Positions 46,247-55,997 of a stretch of 64,000 nt of DNA are shown in pieces (positions within the stretch are counted from its first letter, which is position 1; every line of letters begins with the position of its first letter). The translations under genes were made by a program, and so were the position numbers. The notes beneath the pieces are model-generated. The model worked only from the letters and a program-made list of their open reading frames with translations. It did no database searches and was not told the origin of the DNA. Location: NCBI RefSeq assembly GCF_012273655.1, contig NZ_JAAWWP010000002.1, forward strand, positions 62,001-126,000, given 5' to 3'. This DNA is from Streptomyces physcomitrii. GTDB lineage: Bacteria; Actinomycetota; Actinomycetes; Streptomycetales; Streptomycetaceae.

Positions 46247-47470
46247 ATGGCGGAGACGACGAAGGCTGAGCAACCGGCCGCCCACGAGCCGAAGTACACG
46301 TACCCGATTCCGCGCACCTCGCCCAATGAGCCCCCGTGCCAGTACGCGCAGCTGCGGACCGAGGAGCCGGTCTGCCCCATCGCGCTGCCGACCGGGCACC
46401 CGGCCTGGCTGGTGACCCGCTACGAGGACGTGAAGACGGTGCTCGCGGATCCGCGGTTCAGCCGTGAGGCGCTCTTCCGCGACGGTGCTCCGCGTGCGCA
46501 GCTGGTGGAGCCCGACTCGTCCAGCCTGATCAGCATGGACCCGCCGCGCCACTCGGTGCTGCGGAATCTGACGAACCGTGAGTTCTCGCCGCGCCGCGCG
46601 GAGGCCATGCGCCCGCGGATCCAGGAGATCGTCGACCGGCTCCTCGACGACATGGCCGAGATGACCGGCCCGGTGGACCTCAACGCGACCCTGGCCCGCC
46701 CCCTCGCCCTCCAGGTGATCTGCGAGCTGCTCGGCATCCCGTACGAGGACCAGCACCTCTTCGGCGCCTGGTGCGACCACTTCATGTCGCTGACCAAGTA
46801 CACGGCCGAAGAGATCGTGCGCTCCAACACCGAGATGCGGAACTACATCGCCGATCTGGCCGCCCAGAAGCGCGAGAAGCCCGGTGAGGACCTGCTGAGC
46901 AAGCTGGTCCACTCGATGGACAACGAACAGACCATCACCCACGAGGAGTTGATCAGCACCGGCGTCATGTTCCTGCTCGCGGGACACGACACCACGGTGA
47001 CCGTCACCGGCGGCGGCGCGGTGCTGCTGCTGCGCAACCCGGAGCAACTCCGCCTGATCCAGCAGGACATGTCGCTGATGGACCAGGCCTGCGAGGAGAT
47101 CATCCGCATGGTCACCCCGGGCGACGGCACCTTCATCCGGATCACGCTGGAGGACGTGGAGCTCTCCGGCACCACGATCCCGGCCAACTCCGCGGTGATC
47201 GCGCCGATCAGCGCCGCCAACCGCGACGACTCCGTCTTCGAGAACCCGGACACCTTCGACGTCCACCGCAAGGACAACAAGCACATCGGGTTCGCCTACG
47301 GCACGCACTTCTGCGCGGGTTCGGCGCTGGCACGCGCCGAGATCCAGATCGCCATGAAGTCGCTCTTCACCCGCTTCCCCGACCTGCGCCTGCACGTCGA
47401 CGCCGAGGACCTGCGCTGGCGGATGACCGCCGCCCTCGGCGGCTATGAGGAGATCCCCGTCATATGGTGA
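46247..47470 (+). CDS. Cytochrome P450
   Basis: The 407-residue bacterial class I P450 has the heme-binding FAYGTHFCAGSALAR (Cys356 ligand), the oxygen-activation helix MFLLAGHDTTVTV and the EEIIRM (ExxR) motif. It begins MAETTKAEQP. It would need ferredoxin and reductase partners, not encoded next to it; the 7Fe ferredoxin in the convergent operon is one candidate. It overlaps the molybdopterin oxidoreductase start by 7 bp, so both are translated together. The substrate is unknown. Confidence 0.93.
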   Translation: MAETTKAEQPAAHEPKYTYPIPRTSPNEPPCQYAQLRTEEPVCPIALPTGHPAWLVTRYEDVKTVLADPRFSREALFRDGAPRAQLVEPDSSSLISMDPPRHSVLRNLTNREFSPRRAEAMRPRIQEIVDRLLDDMAEMTGPVDLNATLARPLALQVICELLGIPYEDQHLFGAWCDHFMSLTKYTAEEIVRSNTEMRNYIADLAAQKREKPGEDLLSKLVHSMDNEQTITHEELISTGVMFLLAGHDTTVTVTGGGAVLLLRNPEQLRLIQQDMSLMDQACEEIIRMVTPGDGTFIRITLEDVELSGTTIPANSAVIAPISAANRDDSVFENPDTFDVHRKDNKHIGFAYGTHFCAGSALARAEIQIAMKSLFTRFPDLRLHVDAEDLRWRMTAALGGYEEIPVIW

Positions 47471-49716
47471 CCGGAACCACCCGGCACCACCGCATCTGCC
47501 CGCTGTGCGAGGCGGGTTGCGGGCTCAGTGTCGACATCGAGGGCAGACGCGCCGTCAAGGTGCGCGGCGCCCGGGACGACGTGTTCAGCAAGGGGTACGC
47601 CTGTCCCAAGGGGATCTCCCTGGGCGAGATCGACCAGGACCCCGAGCGGTGCCACGCGCCCCTGGTCCGGCAGCCGGACGGCCGGTTCGCCGAGGTCACC
47701 TGGGACGAGGCCTTCGCCGAAGTGGCGCGGGGCCTCGGCCGGGTGGCCGAGCAGCACGGCAAGGACGCGGTGGCGCTGTACTACGGCAACCCCGTGATCC
47801 ACACGGTGGGCATCCCGCTGCACGTGACCCCCATGCGCCAGGCCATGCAGAGCCGCAACGTCTACAGCTCCAGCACGGTCGACCAGATGCCCAAGAACGT
47901 CTCGGCGGGGCTGATGTTCGGCGACCCCTGGGCGATTCCGGTACCCGACATCGACCGCACCGACCATCTGCTGATCCTCGGCGCCAATCCGCTGGTGTCC
48001 AACGGCAGCCTGTGGACGGTGCCCGATCTGCCGGGCCGCATCCGGGCGTTGAAGGCGCGCGGCGGACGGCTGGTGGTGGTCGATCCGCGGCGTACCCGTA
48101 CGGCGGAGGTCGCGGACCAGCACGTGACGATACGTCCGGGGACCGACGCGCTGCTGCTCTTCGCCCTGGTGCACACGCTCTTCGACGAGGGGCTCACCGC
48201 TCCGCTCGACCCCGCGCGCTACGCCGGTGAGGAGCAACTGCGGGAAGCGGCGAAGGAGTTCAGCCCCGAGGCGGTGGCGGAGGTGTGCGGTACGACCCCC
48301 GACACCCTCCGGGGTCTCGCCCGGGAGCTGGCCGCCGCGGACTCGGCCGCCGTGTACGCGCGGATGGGCACCACCGCCGTCGCCTTCGGCACCGTGGCCA
48401 GTTGGCTGGTGGACGTGGTCAACGCCCTCACCGGCAACCTGGACCGGCCCGGCGGCGCGATGTTCGGCGAGGCGCAGCACAACGCGCTGCGCCCGACGGG
48501 GCCGCTCGCCCTCGGCCGCTGGCACAGCAGGGTGCGCGGGCTCCCGGAGGTGCTCGGCGAGCTCCCGGCGGCCACCCTCGCCGACGAGATCGACACCCCC
48601 GGCGAGGGGCAGGTGCGGGCCCTGGTGGCCATCGCCTGCAATCCGGTGCTCGGCGCGCCCAACGGCGAGCGTCTGGACCGCTCGCTCGCGGACCTGGACT
48701 TCATGGTGGCGGTCGACCCGTACGTCAACGAGACGACACGGCACGCGCATGTCATCCTGCCGCCGCCGCGCGTACTGGAGTCGGAGCACTTCGACATCGT
48801 GCTCTCCCGGCTCGCGGTGCGCCGGGTGGCCCGCTACTCGCCCCCTCTGCTGCCGCGTGAGGAGGGCCGGCCGAGCGAGGCGGAGATCCTCGCCAAGCTG
48901 ACCCTCATCCTCTCCGGCGCGGGGCCCGAGGCGGATCCGGCCTCCCTGGACTCACTGATCATCGACAAGATCCTGGGCGCCGTGGTCGCGGCGCCGGGCT
49001 CACCGCTGGCGGGCCGCGACCCCGCCGAGCTGAAGGCGCAGCTGACCGGCGAGGACAGCACCGAGCGGCGGATCGACCTGATGCTGCGGCTGGGCGCCTT
49101 CGGTGACGCCTTCGGGCTGCGTCCCGACGGGGTGAACCTGGCGGTGCTGCGGGAGCGGCCGGAGGGCATGGACTTCGGGCCGCTGCGCCCCCGGCTCGCC
49201 GAGATCGTGGGCGCCGACTCGCGGGTGGCGCTCTTCCCGGAGCCGGTGGCGGGCGACCTGCCCCGCCTGGTGGAGTTCCTCGCGGCGGAGCGCGAACGAG
49301 GTGCAGGAAGCTTCCTGCTGGTGGGCCGGCGCCATCTGCGCTCGACCAACAGCTGGACGCACAACATCGCCGCGCTCTCCGGCGGCACCAACCACTGCGC
49401 CCTGGAGATCAACGCGGAGGACGCGCGCCGGCTCGGCATCGGGCCCGGCGACGAGGTGACGGTACGGGGCAGGGCGGGCGCGGTGGTGGCGCTCGCCGAG
49501 CCCACCGACCGGGTCGGGCCGGGAGTGGTGAGCCTGCCGCACGGCTGGGGCCACGGCCGGGACGGCACGCGGATGGCGCATGCGGCGAAGGCGCCGGGGG
49601 TGAATGTGAACGCTCTCACCGACGAACTGGTCGTCGACCCCCTCTCGGGCAACGCGGTCTTCAACGCGGTGCCGGTGGAGGTCTCACCCGGGCGGGGTGA
49701 TCTGCACCGGTGCTGA
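47464..49716 (+). CDS. Molybdopterin-dependent oxidoreductase with N-terminal 4Fe-4S domain
   Basis: The 750-residue protein belongs to the DMSO-reductase/formate-dehydrogenase superfamily. It starts with a 4Fe-4S motif CPLCEAGCG (Cys12, 15, 19) plus Cys47 in YACPKGISL. Mo-bis-MGD domains follow (LILGANPLVSNGSLWTVPD; NALTGNLDRPGGAMF) and a C-terminal cofactor-binding barrel (LRSTNSWTHNIAALSGGTNH). There is no Tat signal, so it is cytoplasmic. Its ATG overlaps the P450 stop (ATGGTGA) and its end overlaps the sigma-factor start. The substrate is not predictable. Confidence 0.9.
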   Translation: MVTGTTRHHRICPLCEAGCGLSVDIEGRRAVKVRGARDDVFSKGYACPKGISLGEIDQDPERCHAPLVRQPDGRFAEVTWDEAFAEVARGLGRVAEQHGKDAVALYYGNPVIHTVGIPLHVTPMRQAMQSRNVYSSSTVDQMPKNVSAGLMFGDPWAIPVPDIDRTDHLLILGANPLVSNGSLWTVPDLPGRIRALKARGGRLVVVDPRRTRTAEVADQHVTIRPGTDALLLFALVHTLFDEGLTAPLDPARYAGEEQLREAAKEFSPEAVAEVCGTTPDTLRGLARELAAADSAAVYARMGTTAVAFGTVASWLVDVVNALTGNLDRPGGAMFGEAQHNALRPTGPLALGRWHSRVRGLPEVLGELPAATLADEIDTPGEGQVRALVAIACNPVLGAPNGERLDRSLADLDFMVAVDPYVNETTRHAHVILPPPRVLESEHFDIVLSRLAVRRVARYSPPLLPREEGRPSEAEILAKLTLILSGAGPEADPASLDSLIIDKILGAVVAAPGSPLAGRDPAELKAQLTGEDSTERRIDLMLRLGAFGDAFGLRPDGVNLAVLRERPEGMDFGPLRPRLAEIVGADSRVALFPEPVAGDLPRLVEFLAAERERGAGSFLLVGRRHLRSTNSWTHNIAALSGGTNHCALEINAEDARRLGIGPGDEVTVRGRAGAVVALAEPTDRVGPGVVSLPHGWGHGRDGTRMAHAAKAPGVNVNALTDELVVDPLSGNAVFNAVPVEVSPGRGDLHRC

Positions 49717-50246
49717 GTAGTACGGAAGTGCTGAGCAGTACGGAAGGGTCTCCCGCCGCCGAGCGCTGGGAGCTGCTGCTGCCGCACCGTGAGCGGCTGT
49801 ACCGGCTGGCCCGGCTGCGGCTGACCGGGCATCAGGACGTCGAGGACTGCGTACAGGAGGCGCTGCTGCGGGCCGCGGCCTACCGCGACCTGGACGAGGA
49901 GCGGGTGGGTCCCTTCCTCACCTCGATCACGCTGCGCCTGTGCGTGGACGTCTACCGGCGCAGGGAGCGCACCCGCAAGCTCCTCCACCAGCACTCCTTC
50001 GTGCCGGAGACCGCCTCGGGGCCGGAGGAGGCGGCCTGCGCGGCGGCCGAGGGCGCCTGGATGCTCCAGCAGGTGCAGCGCCTGGAGGGCCAGGAGCGCG
50101 AGGTGATCCTGGCGCGCATCGAGGGCACCAGCACCCGGGAGGCCGCAGGCCGCCTCGGCATCTCCATCAAGGCCGCGGAGGGCGCCTTCACCCGGGCCCG
50201 CGCCCGCCTGCGCCGCTGGCACGGGGCGAGCCTGACCAGCGGCTGA
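49710..50246 (+). CDS. ECF-like RNA polymerase sigma factor
   Basis: The 178-residue protein has sigma region 2 (ERLYRLARLRLTGHQDVEDC, VQEALLRAAAYRDL) and region 4 (LEGQEREVILARIEGTSTRE, GRLGISIKAAEGAFTRARAR). No anti-sigma gene is adjacent. It is coupled to the oxidoreductase by a 7-bp overlap. An 18-bp tandem duplication at its very start gives two GTG start codons, 49710 and 49728. It may control its own operon or the convergent biosynthetic operon. Confidence 0.85.
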   Translation: MLSSTEVLSSTEGSPAAERWELLLPHRERLYRLARLRLTGHQDVEDCVQEALLRAAAYRDLDEERVGPFLTSITLRLCVDVYRRRERTRKLLHQHSFVPETASGPEEAACAAAEGAWMLQQVQRLEGQEREVILARIEGTSTREAAGRLGISIKAAEGAFTRARARLRRWHGASLTSG

Positions 50247-50305
50247 ACGACCGCGAGCGCCACCGGAGTCACGGCAGGCACAGCACGGCGGCCATGAGAC
50301 GGAGC

Positions 50306-50346
50306 AGCCGCCCTGTTCCCGGGTACGCGACGGGAGCGGGGCGGCT
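50306..50346 (+). terminator. Terminator of the P450-oxidoreductase-sigma operon
   Basis: AGCCGCCC (50306-50313) pairs with GGGCGGCT (50339-50346), with additional CCCG/CGGG pairing inside. The stem is followed by TGTGTG, 60 bp after the sigma-factor stop. Confidence 0.7.
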
Positions 50347-50477
50347 TGTGTGTGCCCGTGCACAGGACCCCTTGCCTGAACAGGGCCCCCGTACAGGCCC
50401 GTACGCGATTCCCCGCACACCGGCGCGCGCACGCACGCGCACGGGGCACGGGGCACGCGTACGCGCCCATGCGTGAG

Positions 50478-50512
50478 CCCGGGTACGGCCCGTGAGCGGG
50501 TCCGTACCCGGG
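50478..50512. terminator. Terminator of the biosynthetic operon (11-bp perfect stem)
   Basis: CCCGGGTACGG (50478-50488) and CCGTACCCGGG (50502-50512) pair exactly, and the loop itself contains CCCG-TGAG-CGGG. It lies 31 bp beyond the ER-gene stop, on the side facing the sigma-factor gene. Confidence 0.85.
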
Positions 50513-50542
50513 TGTGTACGCGGATGTGTCCGCGGAAGGGTG

Positions 50543-51312
50543 CTACGCGCCGATCGCGTGGACCCCGCCGTCGACGTGGACGATCTCGCCGGTGGTCTTG
50601 GGGAACCAGTCCGAGAGGAGGGCCACCACGCCGCGGCCGGCGGGCTCCGGGTCCTCCACGTCCCACTCCAGCGGGGAGCGGTGGTTCCACACGCTCCGGA
50701 TGTCCGCGAAGCCCGGGATGGACTTCGCCGCCATCGAGTTGAGCGGACCGGCCGAGACCAGGTTGCAGCGGACCTTCCGCTTCCCCAGGTCCCGTGCCAG
50801 ATAGCGCGAGGTCGCCTCCAGGGCCGCCTTCGCCGGGCCCATCCAGTCGTACTGCGGCCAGGCGAACTGCGCGTCGAAGGTCAGGCCGACCACCGCCCCG
50901 CCCTCCTCGGGCATCAGCGGCAGGCAGGCCATGGTCAGCGACTTGAGCGAGTACGCGGAGACGTGCATCGCGGTCGCCACCGAGGCGAACGGGGTGTGGA
51001 GGAAGTTCCCGCCCAGCGCGTCCTGCGGTGCGAAGCCGATCGAGTGGACCACCCCGTCCAGGCCGCCCAGTTCGGCGTGGACCAGGTCCTCCAGACGGGC
51101 CAGGTGCTCGTCGTCGGAGACGTCCAGCTCGACCACGGCCGCCGGTCGGGGCAGCCGCTGGGCCACCCGCTCGGTCAGGCTGGGGCGGGGGAAGGCGGTC
51201 AGCATGACCTCCGCGCCCTGCTCCTGAGCCAGCCGCGCCGCGTGGAAGGCGATGGACGACTCCAGGAGCACACCGGTGACCAGGATGCGCTTGCCGTCGA
51301 GGATTCCGCCCA

Positions 51313-51313
<1 letters not shown>
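50543..51313 (-). CDS. fabI: Enoyl-ACP reductase (FabI/InhA type)
   Basis: The 256-residue short-chain dehydrogenase-fold protein reduces enoyl-ACP in fatty-acid elongation. It has a Gly-rich NAD site (RILVTGVLLESSIAFHAARL), VVHSIGFAPQDALGGNF and the catalytic Y-x6-K in YDWMGPAKAAL. It is very close in style to the housekeeping InhA-type reductase. Because it sits at the end of the biosynthetic operon, it is probably a paralogue. Its ATG overlaps the FabG stop (TGATG). A second reductase may supply dedicated chains or buffer inhibition. Confidence 0.9.
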
Positions 51314-52358
<1,045 letters not shown>

Positions 52359-52387
52359 GGAATCCGGTCCAGGGGGTCGGGGGCGGG

Positions 52388-53626
52388 TCAGGCCCGGGAG
52401 AAGGCGAGCACGGCGTTCTGGCCGCCGAAGCCGAAGGAGTTGCTGACCGCGACCTCCACGGCGGCGGTGCGCGCCGTCTTGGCCACCACGTCCAACTCGA
52501 TCTCCGGGTCCTGGCTTTCGAGGTTGGCGGTGGGCGGGATGACCCCCTCGCCGACGGTGAGGGCGGTGACGGCCGCCTCGATGGCACCGGCGGCGCCGAG
52601 CGAGTGGCCCACCACGCCCTTGATCGAGGTGACGGCGGGCCGCCGGCCGAGGACCCGGCGGATCAGCTTCGCCTCGGCCGCGTCGTTGAGCGGCGTCGAG
52701 GTGCCGTGCGCGTTGACGTGGTCCACGGCGTCGGGGGCGAGCCCGGCGTCGTCCAGGCAGGCGCGCAGGGCGAGTTCGGCGCCCGCGCCGCTGGGGTCGG
52801 GGGCGGTGGCGTGGTGCGCGTCCGCGGAGGCGCCGTACCCGGAGAGGTTGGCGTACACCCGGGCGCCGCGGGCCCTGGCGTCGGCCGCGCGTTCCAGGAC
52901 GAGGACGGCGGCCCCCTCGGCGGGGACGAAGCCGTCGCGGTCGACGTCGAAGGGACGCGAGGCCGCGCGCGGGGTGTCCTGGCGCTTGCTGAGGGCGCCC
53001 ATCTGGCTGAAGCCGGAGATGATCGAGGGGATCAGGCAGGCCTCGGTGCCCCCGGTGATCACCACGTCGCACACGCCCTGGCGCAGCAGTTCGCGTGCCA
53101 TGCCGATGGCCGTGGTCCCGGAGGCGCAGGCGGTGGCGGTGACGAAGTTGGGGCCGCGGGCGCCGTGGTCCATCGCCACGTATCCGGCCGACATGTTGAC
53201 CGCCAGCATGGGGATCAGCAGCGGGGAGACGTTCAGGGGACCGTCGCCCAGCAGGACGTTGTGCTGCTTCTCCCAGGTGCCGGCGCCGCCGATGCCGCTG
53301 CCGAGGACCACCGCGACCCGGGTGCCGTCCCACTCGCCCGGGTCGAGCCCGCTGTCGGCGACCGCCTCGGCGGCCGCGGTGAGGGCGAGCTGGCTGCTGC
53401 GGTCGTAGCGCCAGGCCTTGCGGCGTCCGATGGCCTTGTCGGCGTCGTAGCCGGGGATCCAGCAGCCGATGTGGGCGGGGTTGCCCTCCAGGGCCGGGAC
53501 CTCCGAGGCGGCGGTGCCCTCGGGGTCCCGGATCAGGTTCCAGGAGGCCTGGGTTCCGATCCCCGCCGCGGTCACCATGCCGATCCCGGTGACCGCGGCG
53601 TGGAACGGGCCGGTGGAGCCAGGCAT
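52388..53626 (-). CDS. fabF: 3-oxoacyl-ACP synthase II (FabF type)
   Basis: The 412-residue ketosynthase condenses malonyl-ACP with acyl-ACP. The Cys-His-His triad is visible: Cys167 (TATACASGTT), His307 (HVNAHGTSTP) and His341 (VVGHSLGAAG), plus Lys336. It resembles KAS II rather than the chain-length-factor type, so it should be active alone. Its ATG overlaps the ACP stop (TGATG). Confidence 0.93.
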   Translation of the reverse strand: MPGSTGPFHAAVTGIGMVTAAGIGTQASWNLIRDPEGTAASEVPALEGNPAHIGCWIPGYDADKAIGRRKAWRYDRSSQLALTAAAEAVADSGLDPGEWDGTRVAVVLGSGIGGAGTWEKQHNVLLGDGPLNVSPLLIPMLAVNMSAGYVAMDHGARGPNFVTATACASGTTAIGMARELLRQGVCDVVITGGTEACLIPSIISGFSQMGALSKRQDTPRAASRPFDVDRDGFVPAEGAAVLVLERAADARARGARVYANLSGYGASADAHHATAPDPSGAGAELALRACLDDAGLAPDAVDHVNAHGTSTPLNDAAEAKLIRRVLGRRPAVTSIKGVVGHSLGAAGAIEAAVTALTVGEGVIPPTANLESQDPEIELDVVAKTARTAAVEVAVSNSFGFGGQNAVLAFSRA

Positions 53627-53865
53627 CAGGCCACCACCGGCTTGCTCTCGATGACCTTCACGGCCTGGCCGAGGGTGTCGTCGGCGCCGAGGTCGTCGTC
53701 GGACAGCTCGATGCCGAACTCCTGCTGGACGGTCAGGGTCAGTTCCACCAGGGCCAGCGAGTCCAGTTCGAGTTTGCTGAAGGTGTCCTCCGGGGTGACC
53801 TCGTCGGTCTCGAAGCCGAAGTTCTTGACCAGCAGCTGGACCAGACGCGGGTAGGTGTCGCTCAT
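53626..53865 (-). CDS. acpP: Acyl carrier protein
   Basis: This 79-residue ACP carries the phosphopantetheine Ser36 in the motif LELDSLALVELT, preceded by NFGFETDEVTPEDTFSKL. The acidic helix II is typical of type II fatty-acid carriers. It is placed between KAS III and KAS II, so it is probably the dedicated carrier for this pathway. Confidence 0.94.
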   Translation of the reverse strand: MSDTYPRLVQLLVKNFGFETDEVTPEDTFSKLELDSLALVELTLTVQQEFGIELSDDDLGADDTLGQAVKVIESKPVVA

Positions 53866-53910
53866 GGCGGTACTCCTTGCGAGGTGATGGCCTACAGAGA
53901 TGACGAAGCG

Positions 53911-54918
53911 TCAGACAGGGGTGACATCGGGCCAGGTCAGGGTTGCCGCGCCCCAGGTCAGGCCGCCGCCGAAGCCGGCGATCGCGGTGCGCTGCCCGGG
54001 GCGCAGGGCGCCCGTGGTGACCGCGTCGGCGAGGGCCAGCGGGATGGAGGCGGCGGCGGTGTTGCCCACCCGGTCCAGATGGACCGGGAAGCGGGAGCGG
54101 GGCAGCCGCATCTGGTCGGCGACCGCGTTCATGATGCGGACGTTGGCCTGGTGGGCGACGAAGACCTCGATGTCGTCGAGGGTCCACCCGACCCGGGAGA
54201 CGGCTTCGCGGGAGGCGTCGACCATCCGCTCCACCGCGTTGCGGAAGACCCGGGTGCCCGCCATCCGGAAGTACGGGTCGGCGCGCTCGATGTGCTCGGC
54301 GCGGATCGGGTCGCGCGAGCCGCCCGAGGGGATCCGGATCAGTTCGCTGCCGGTGCCGTCGCTGCCGAGGATCACCGGGCCGAGCGCGCCCGGCTCCTCC
54401 GGTTCGCCCGCGCGCAGCACCACGGCTCCGGCCCCGTCCCCGAAGATCGCCCGGGTGGAGCGGTCCTCGGGGTCGAGGATGCTGGAGTACGTCTCGGCCC
54501 CGATGACCAGGACGCTGTCCGCGGTACCGGCGGCGATGAGGCCGCCGCCCACCGCCAGGCCGTACAGGAATCCGGTGCACATGGCCGCCACGTCGAAGGC
54601 GGGCACGGTGCCGAGGCCGAGGCGGGCCGCCACCGTCGGCGCGGTGGCCGGGCAGGTGTGGTCCGGGGTGCTGGTCGCCACGATCACCGTGTCCACCGCG
54701 TCCGTCTCGGCGGACTTGAGCGCCCGCCCGCCGGCCTCGACGGCGAGGTCGGAGGTGGCGATGCCCTCCTCGGCGATGTGCCGCTGGCCGATCCCGGTGC
54801 GGCTGCGGATCCACTCGTCGGAGGTGTCGAGTTCCCGTGCCAGGTCCTCGTTGGTGACCACCCGGGACGGCAGATGGGTGCCGAGCCCGCACACCACCGC
54901 CGCGCGTCCCGCCGCCAT
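53911..54918 (-). CDS. fabH: 3-oxoacyl-ACP synthase III (FabH type)
   Basis: The 335-residue initiating ketosynthase has the Cys-His-Asn triad: Cys114 (AFDVAAMCTGFLYGL), His256 (FVAHQANVRI) and Asn286 (DRVGNTAAAS). FabH starts chains from acyl-CoA primers. It overlaps the desaturase stop (TGATG) at its start and is followed by the ACP gene after 45 bp. Confidence 0.93.
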   Translation of the reverse strand: MAAGRAAVVCGLGTHLPSRVVTNEDLARELDTSDEWIRSRTGIGQRHIAEEGIATSDLAVEAGGRALKSAETDAVDTVIVATSTPDHTCPATAPTVAARLGLGTVPAFDVAAMCTGFLYGLAVGGGLIAAGTADSVLVIGAETYSSILDPEDRSTRAIFGDGAGAVVLRAGEPEEPGALGPVILGSDGTGSELIRIPSGGSRDPIRAEHIERADPYFRMAGTRVFRNAVERMVDASREAVSRVGWTLDDIEVFVAHQANVRIMNAVADQMRLPRSRFPVHLDRVGNTAAASIPLALADAVTTGALRPGQRTAIAGFGGGLTWGAATLTWPDVTPV

Positions 54919-55997
54919 CAGGTGCCTCCGACCTGGAGCCGTCCGGTCCGCTCCAGGTCCGCGACCTCGTCGCCGACCTCGCCGAGGTACTCCGAGACGT
55001 CGAGGTAGGAGCGCATCAGCGACACCTCCACGTACGGCATGCCGTGGCCGACCAGGTACTCCTTGATCATCGGCTGGGAGCGGCGCAGATTGCGGCGCGG
55101 CATGGAGGGGAAGAGGTGGTGCTCGATCTGGTAGTTGAGGCCGCCGTAGAAGAAGTCGGTGACCCGGTTGGGCAGGATGTTGCGCGAGGTCACCACCTGG
55201 CGGGTCAGCCAGTCCAGCTCCTCCGCGTCACCGTCGCGCACCGGCAGGCCCTTGTGGTTGGGCGCGAAGAGCAGGCCCATGTAGAAGCCGAAGAGGGCCT
55301 GGTGGACGACGATGAAGGCGACGGCCTTGAGCGGCGGCAGGACCAGGAACACCGCGGCGAGGTAGGCCACCAGGTGCACGGTGAGCAGGACCAGGTCGGC
55401 GACCAGATGGCGCTTGATCGCGCCGAGCCGGGCCGCGACGTACCCGGAGAGGTGCATGCGCAGCCCCTCCAGCATGATCACCACGTAGAACATCCACGCC
55501 TGGTGGCGCACGATGAAGCGGGCCATGGTGCTGGTCTTCTTCGTGCGGTGCTTGACGTCGAAGATGACCTGGCGGCGGGTGATGTCCGGGTCCAGGGAGA
55601 GGTGGTTGGGGAAGTTGTGGTGCTTGGTGTGGTGCTGCACCCACCAGCCGAAGCTGACCCCGGTGAGCAGGTTCCCGTGGAAGTAGCCGATAAGGTCGCT
55701 GCCCTTGCGGGTGCGGAAGATCTGCCGGTGCCCCGCGTCGTGGCCGATCAGGTCGGTCTGGCCGAAGCACAGCGCCAGGAAGGCCGCGACGGCCAGCTGC
55801 CACCAGCTGTCGCCGAGCAGGGCGAAGGCCGTCCAGGCCGCGGCGAGCAGCACCAGATTGGCGATGATCTTGAAGACGTAGTAGGCGGGCTGGAGGTCCA
55901 TCAGGCCGGCCCGCTTCACCAGCTTGGTGACCTCGTCCAGGGTGGCCGTCGGGCTGCCGAGGCCGCCCTCGGCGCCGGTCCCGCTGACCGCGGTCAT
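54918..55997 (-). CDS. Membrane fatty acid desaturase (type 1, QIEHH motif)
   Basis: The 359-residue protein has several membrane helices and the three His boxes of acyl-lipid desaturases: HDAGH (86-90), HHTKHH (122-127) and QIEHH (290-294), with the Gln-containing third box typical of front-end-type enzymes. It would introduce a double bond into the fatty acyl chain using ferredoxin and O2. The start overlaps the diiron gene's stop (ATGA). It is the most obvious tailoring step before or after chain release. Confidence 0.9.
   Translation of the reverse strand: MTAVSGTGAEGGLGSPTATLDEVTKLVKRAGLMDLQPAYYVFKIIANLVLLAAAWTAFALLGDSWWQLAVAAFLALCFGQTDLIGHDAGHRQIFRTRKGSDLIGYFHGNLLTGVSFGWWVQHHTKHHNFPNHLSLDPDITRRQVIFDVKHRTKKTSTMARFIVRHQAWMFYVVIMLEGLRMHLSGYVAARLGAIKRHLVADLVLLTVHLVAYLAAVFLVLPPLKAVAFIVVHQALFGFYMGLLFAPNHKGLPVRDGDAEELDWLTRQVVTSRNILPNRVTDFFYGGLNYQIEHHLFPSMPRRNLRRSQPMIKEYLVGHGMPYVEVSLMRSYLDVSEYLGEVGDEVADLERTGRLQVGGT

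Noticed and set aside
46247..50246. P450 operon counted as part of the azoxy-like cluster
   Set aside because: It is separated from the cluster by terminators on both sides and transcribed in the opposite direction. Membership is possible but unsupported by sequence alone.
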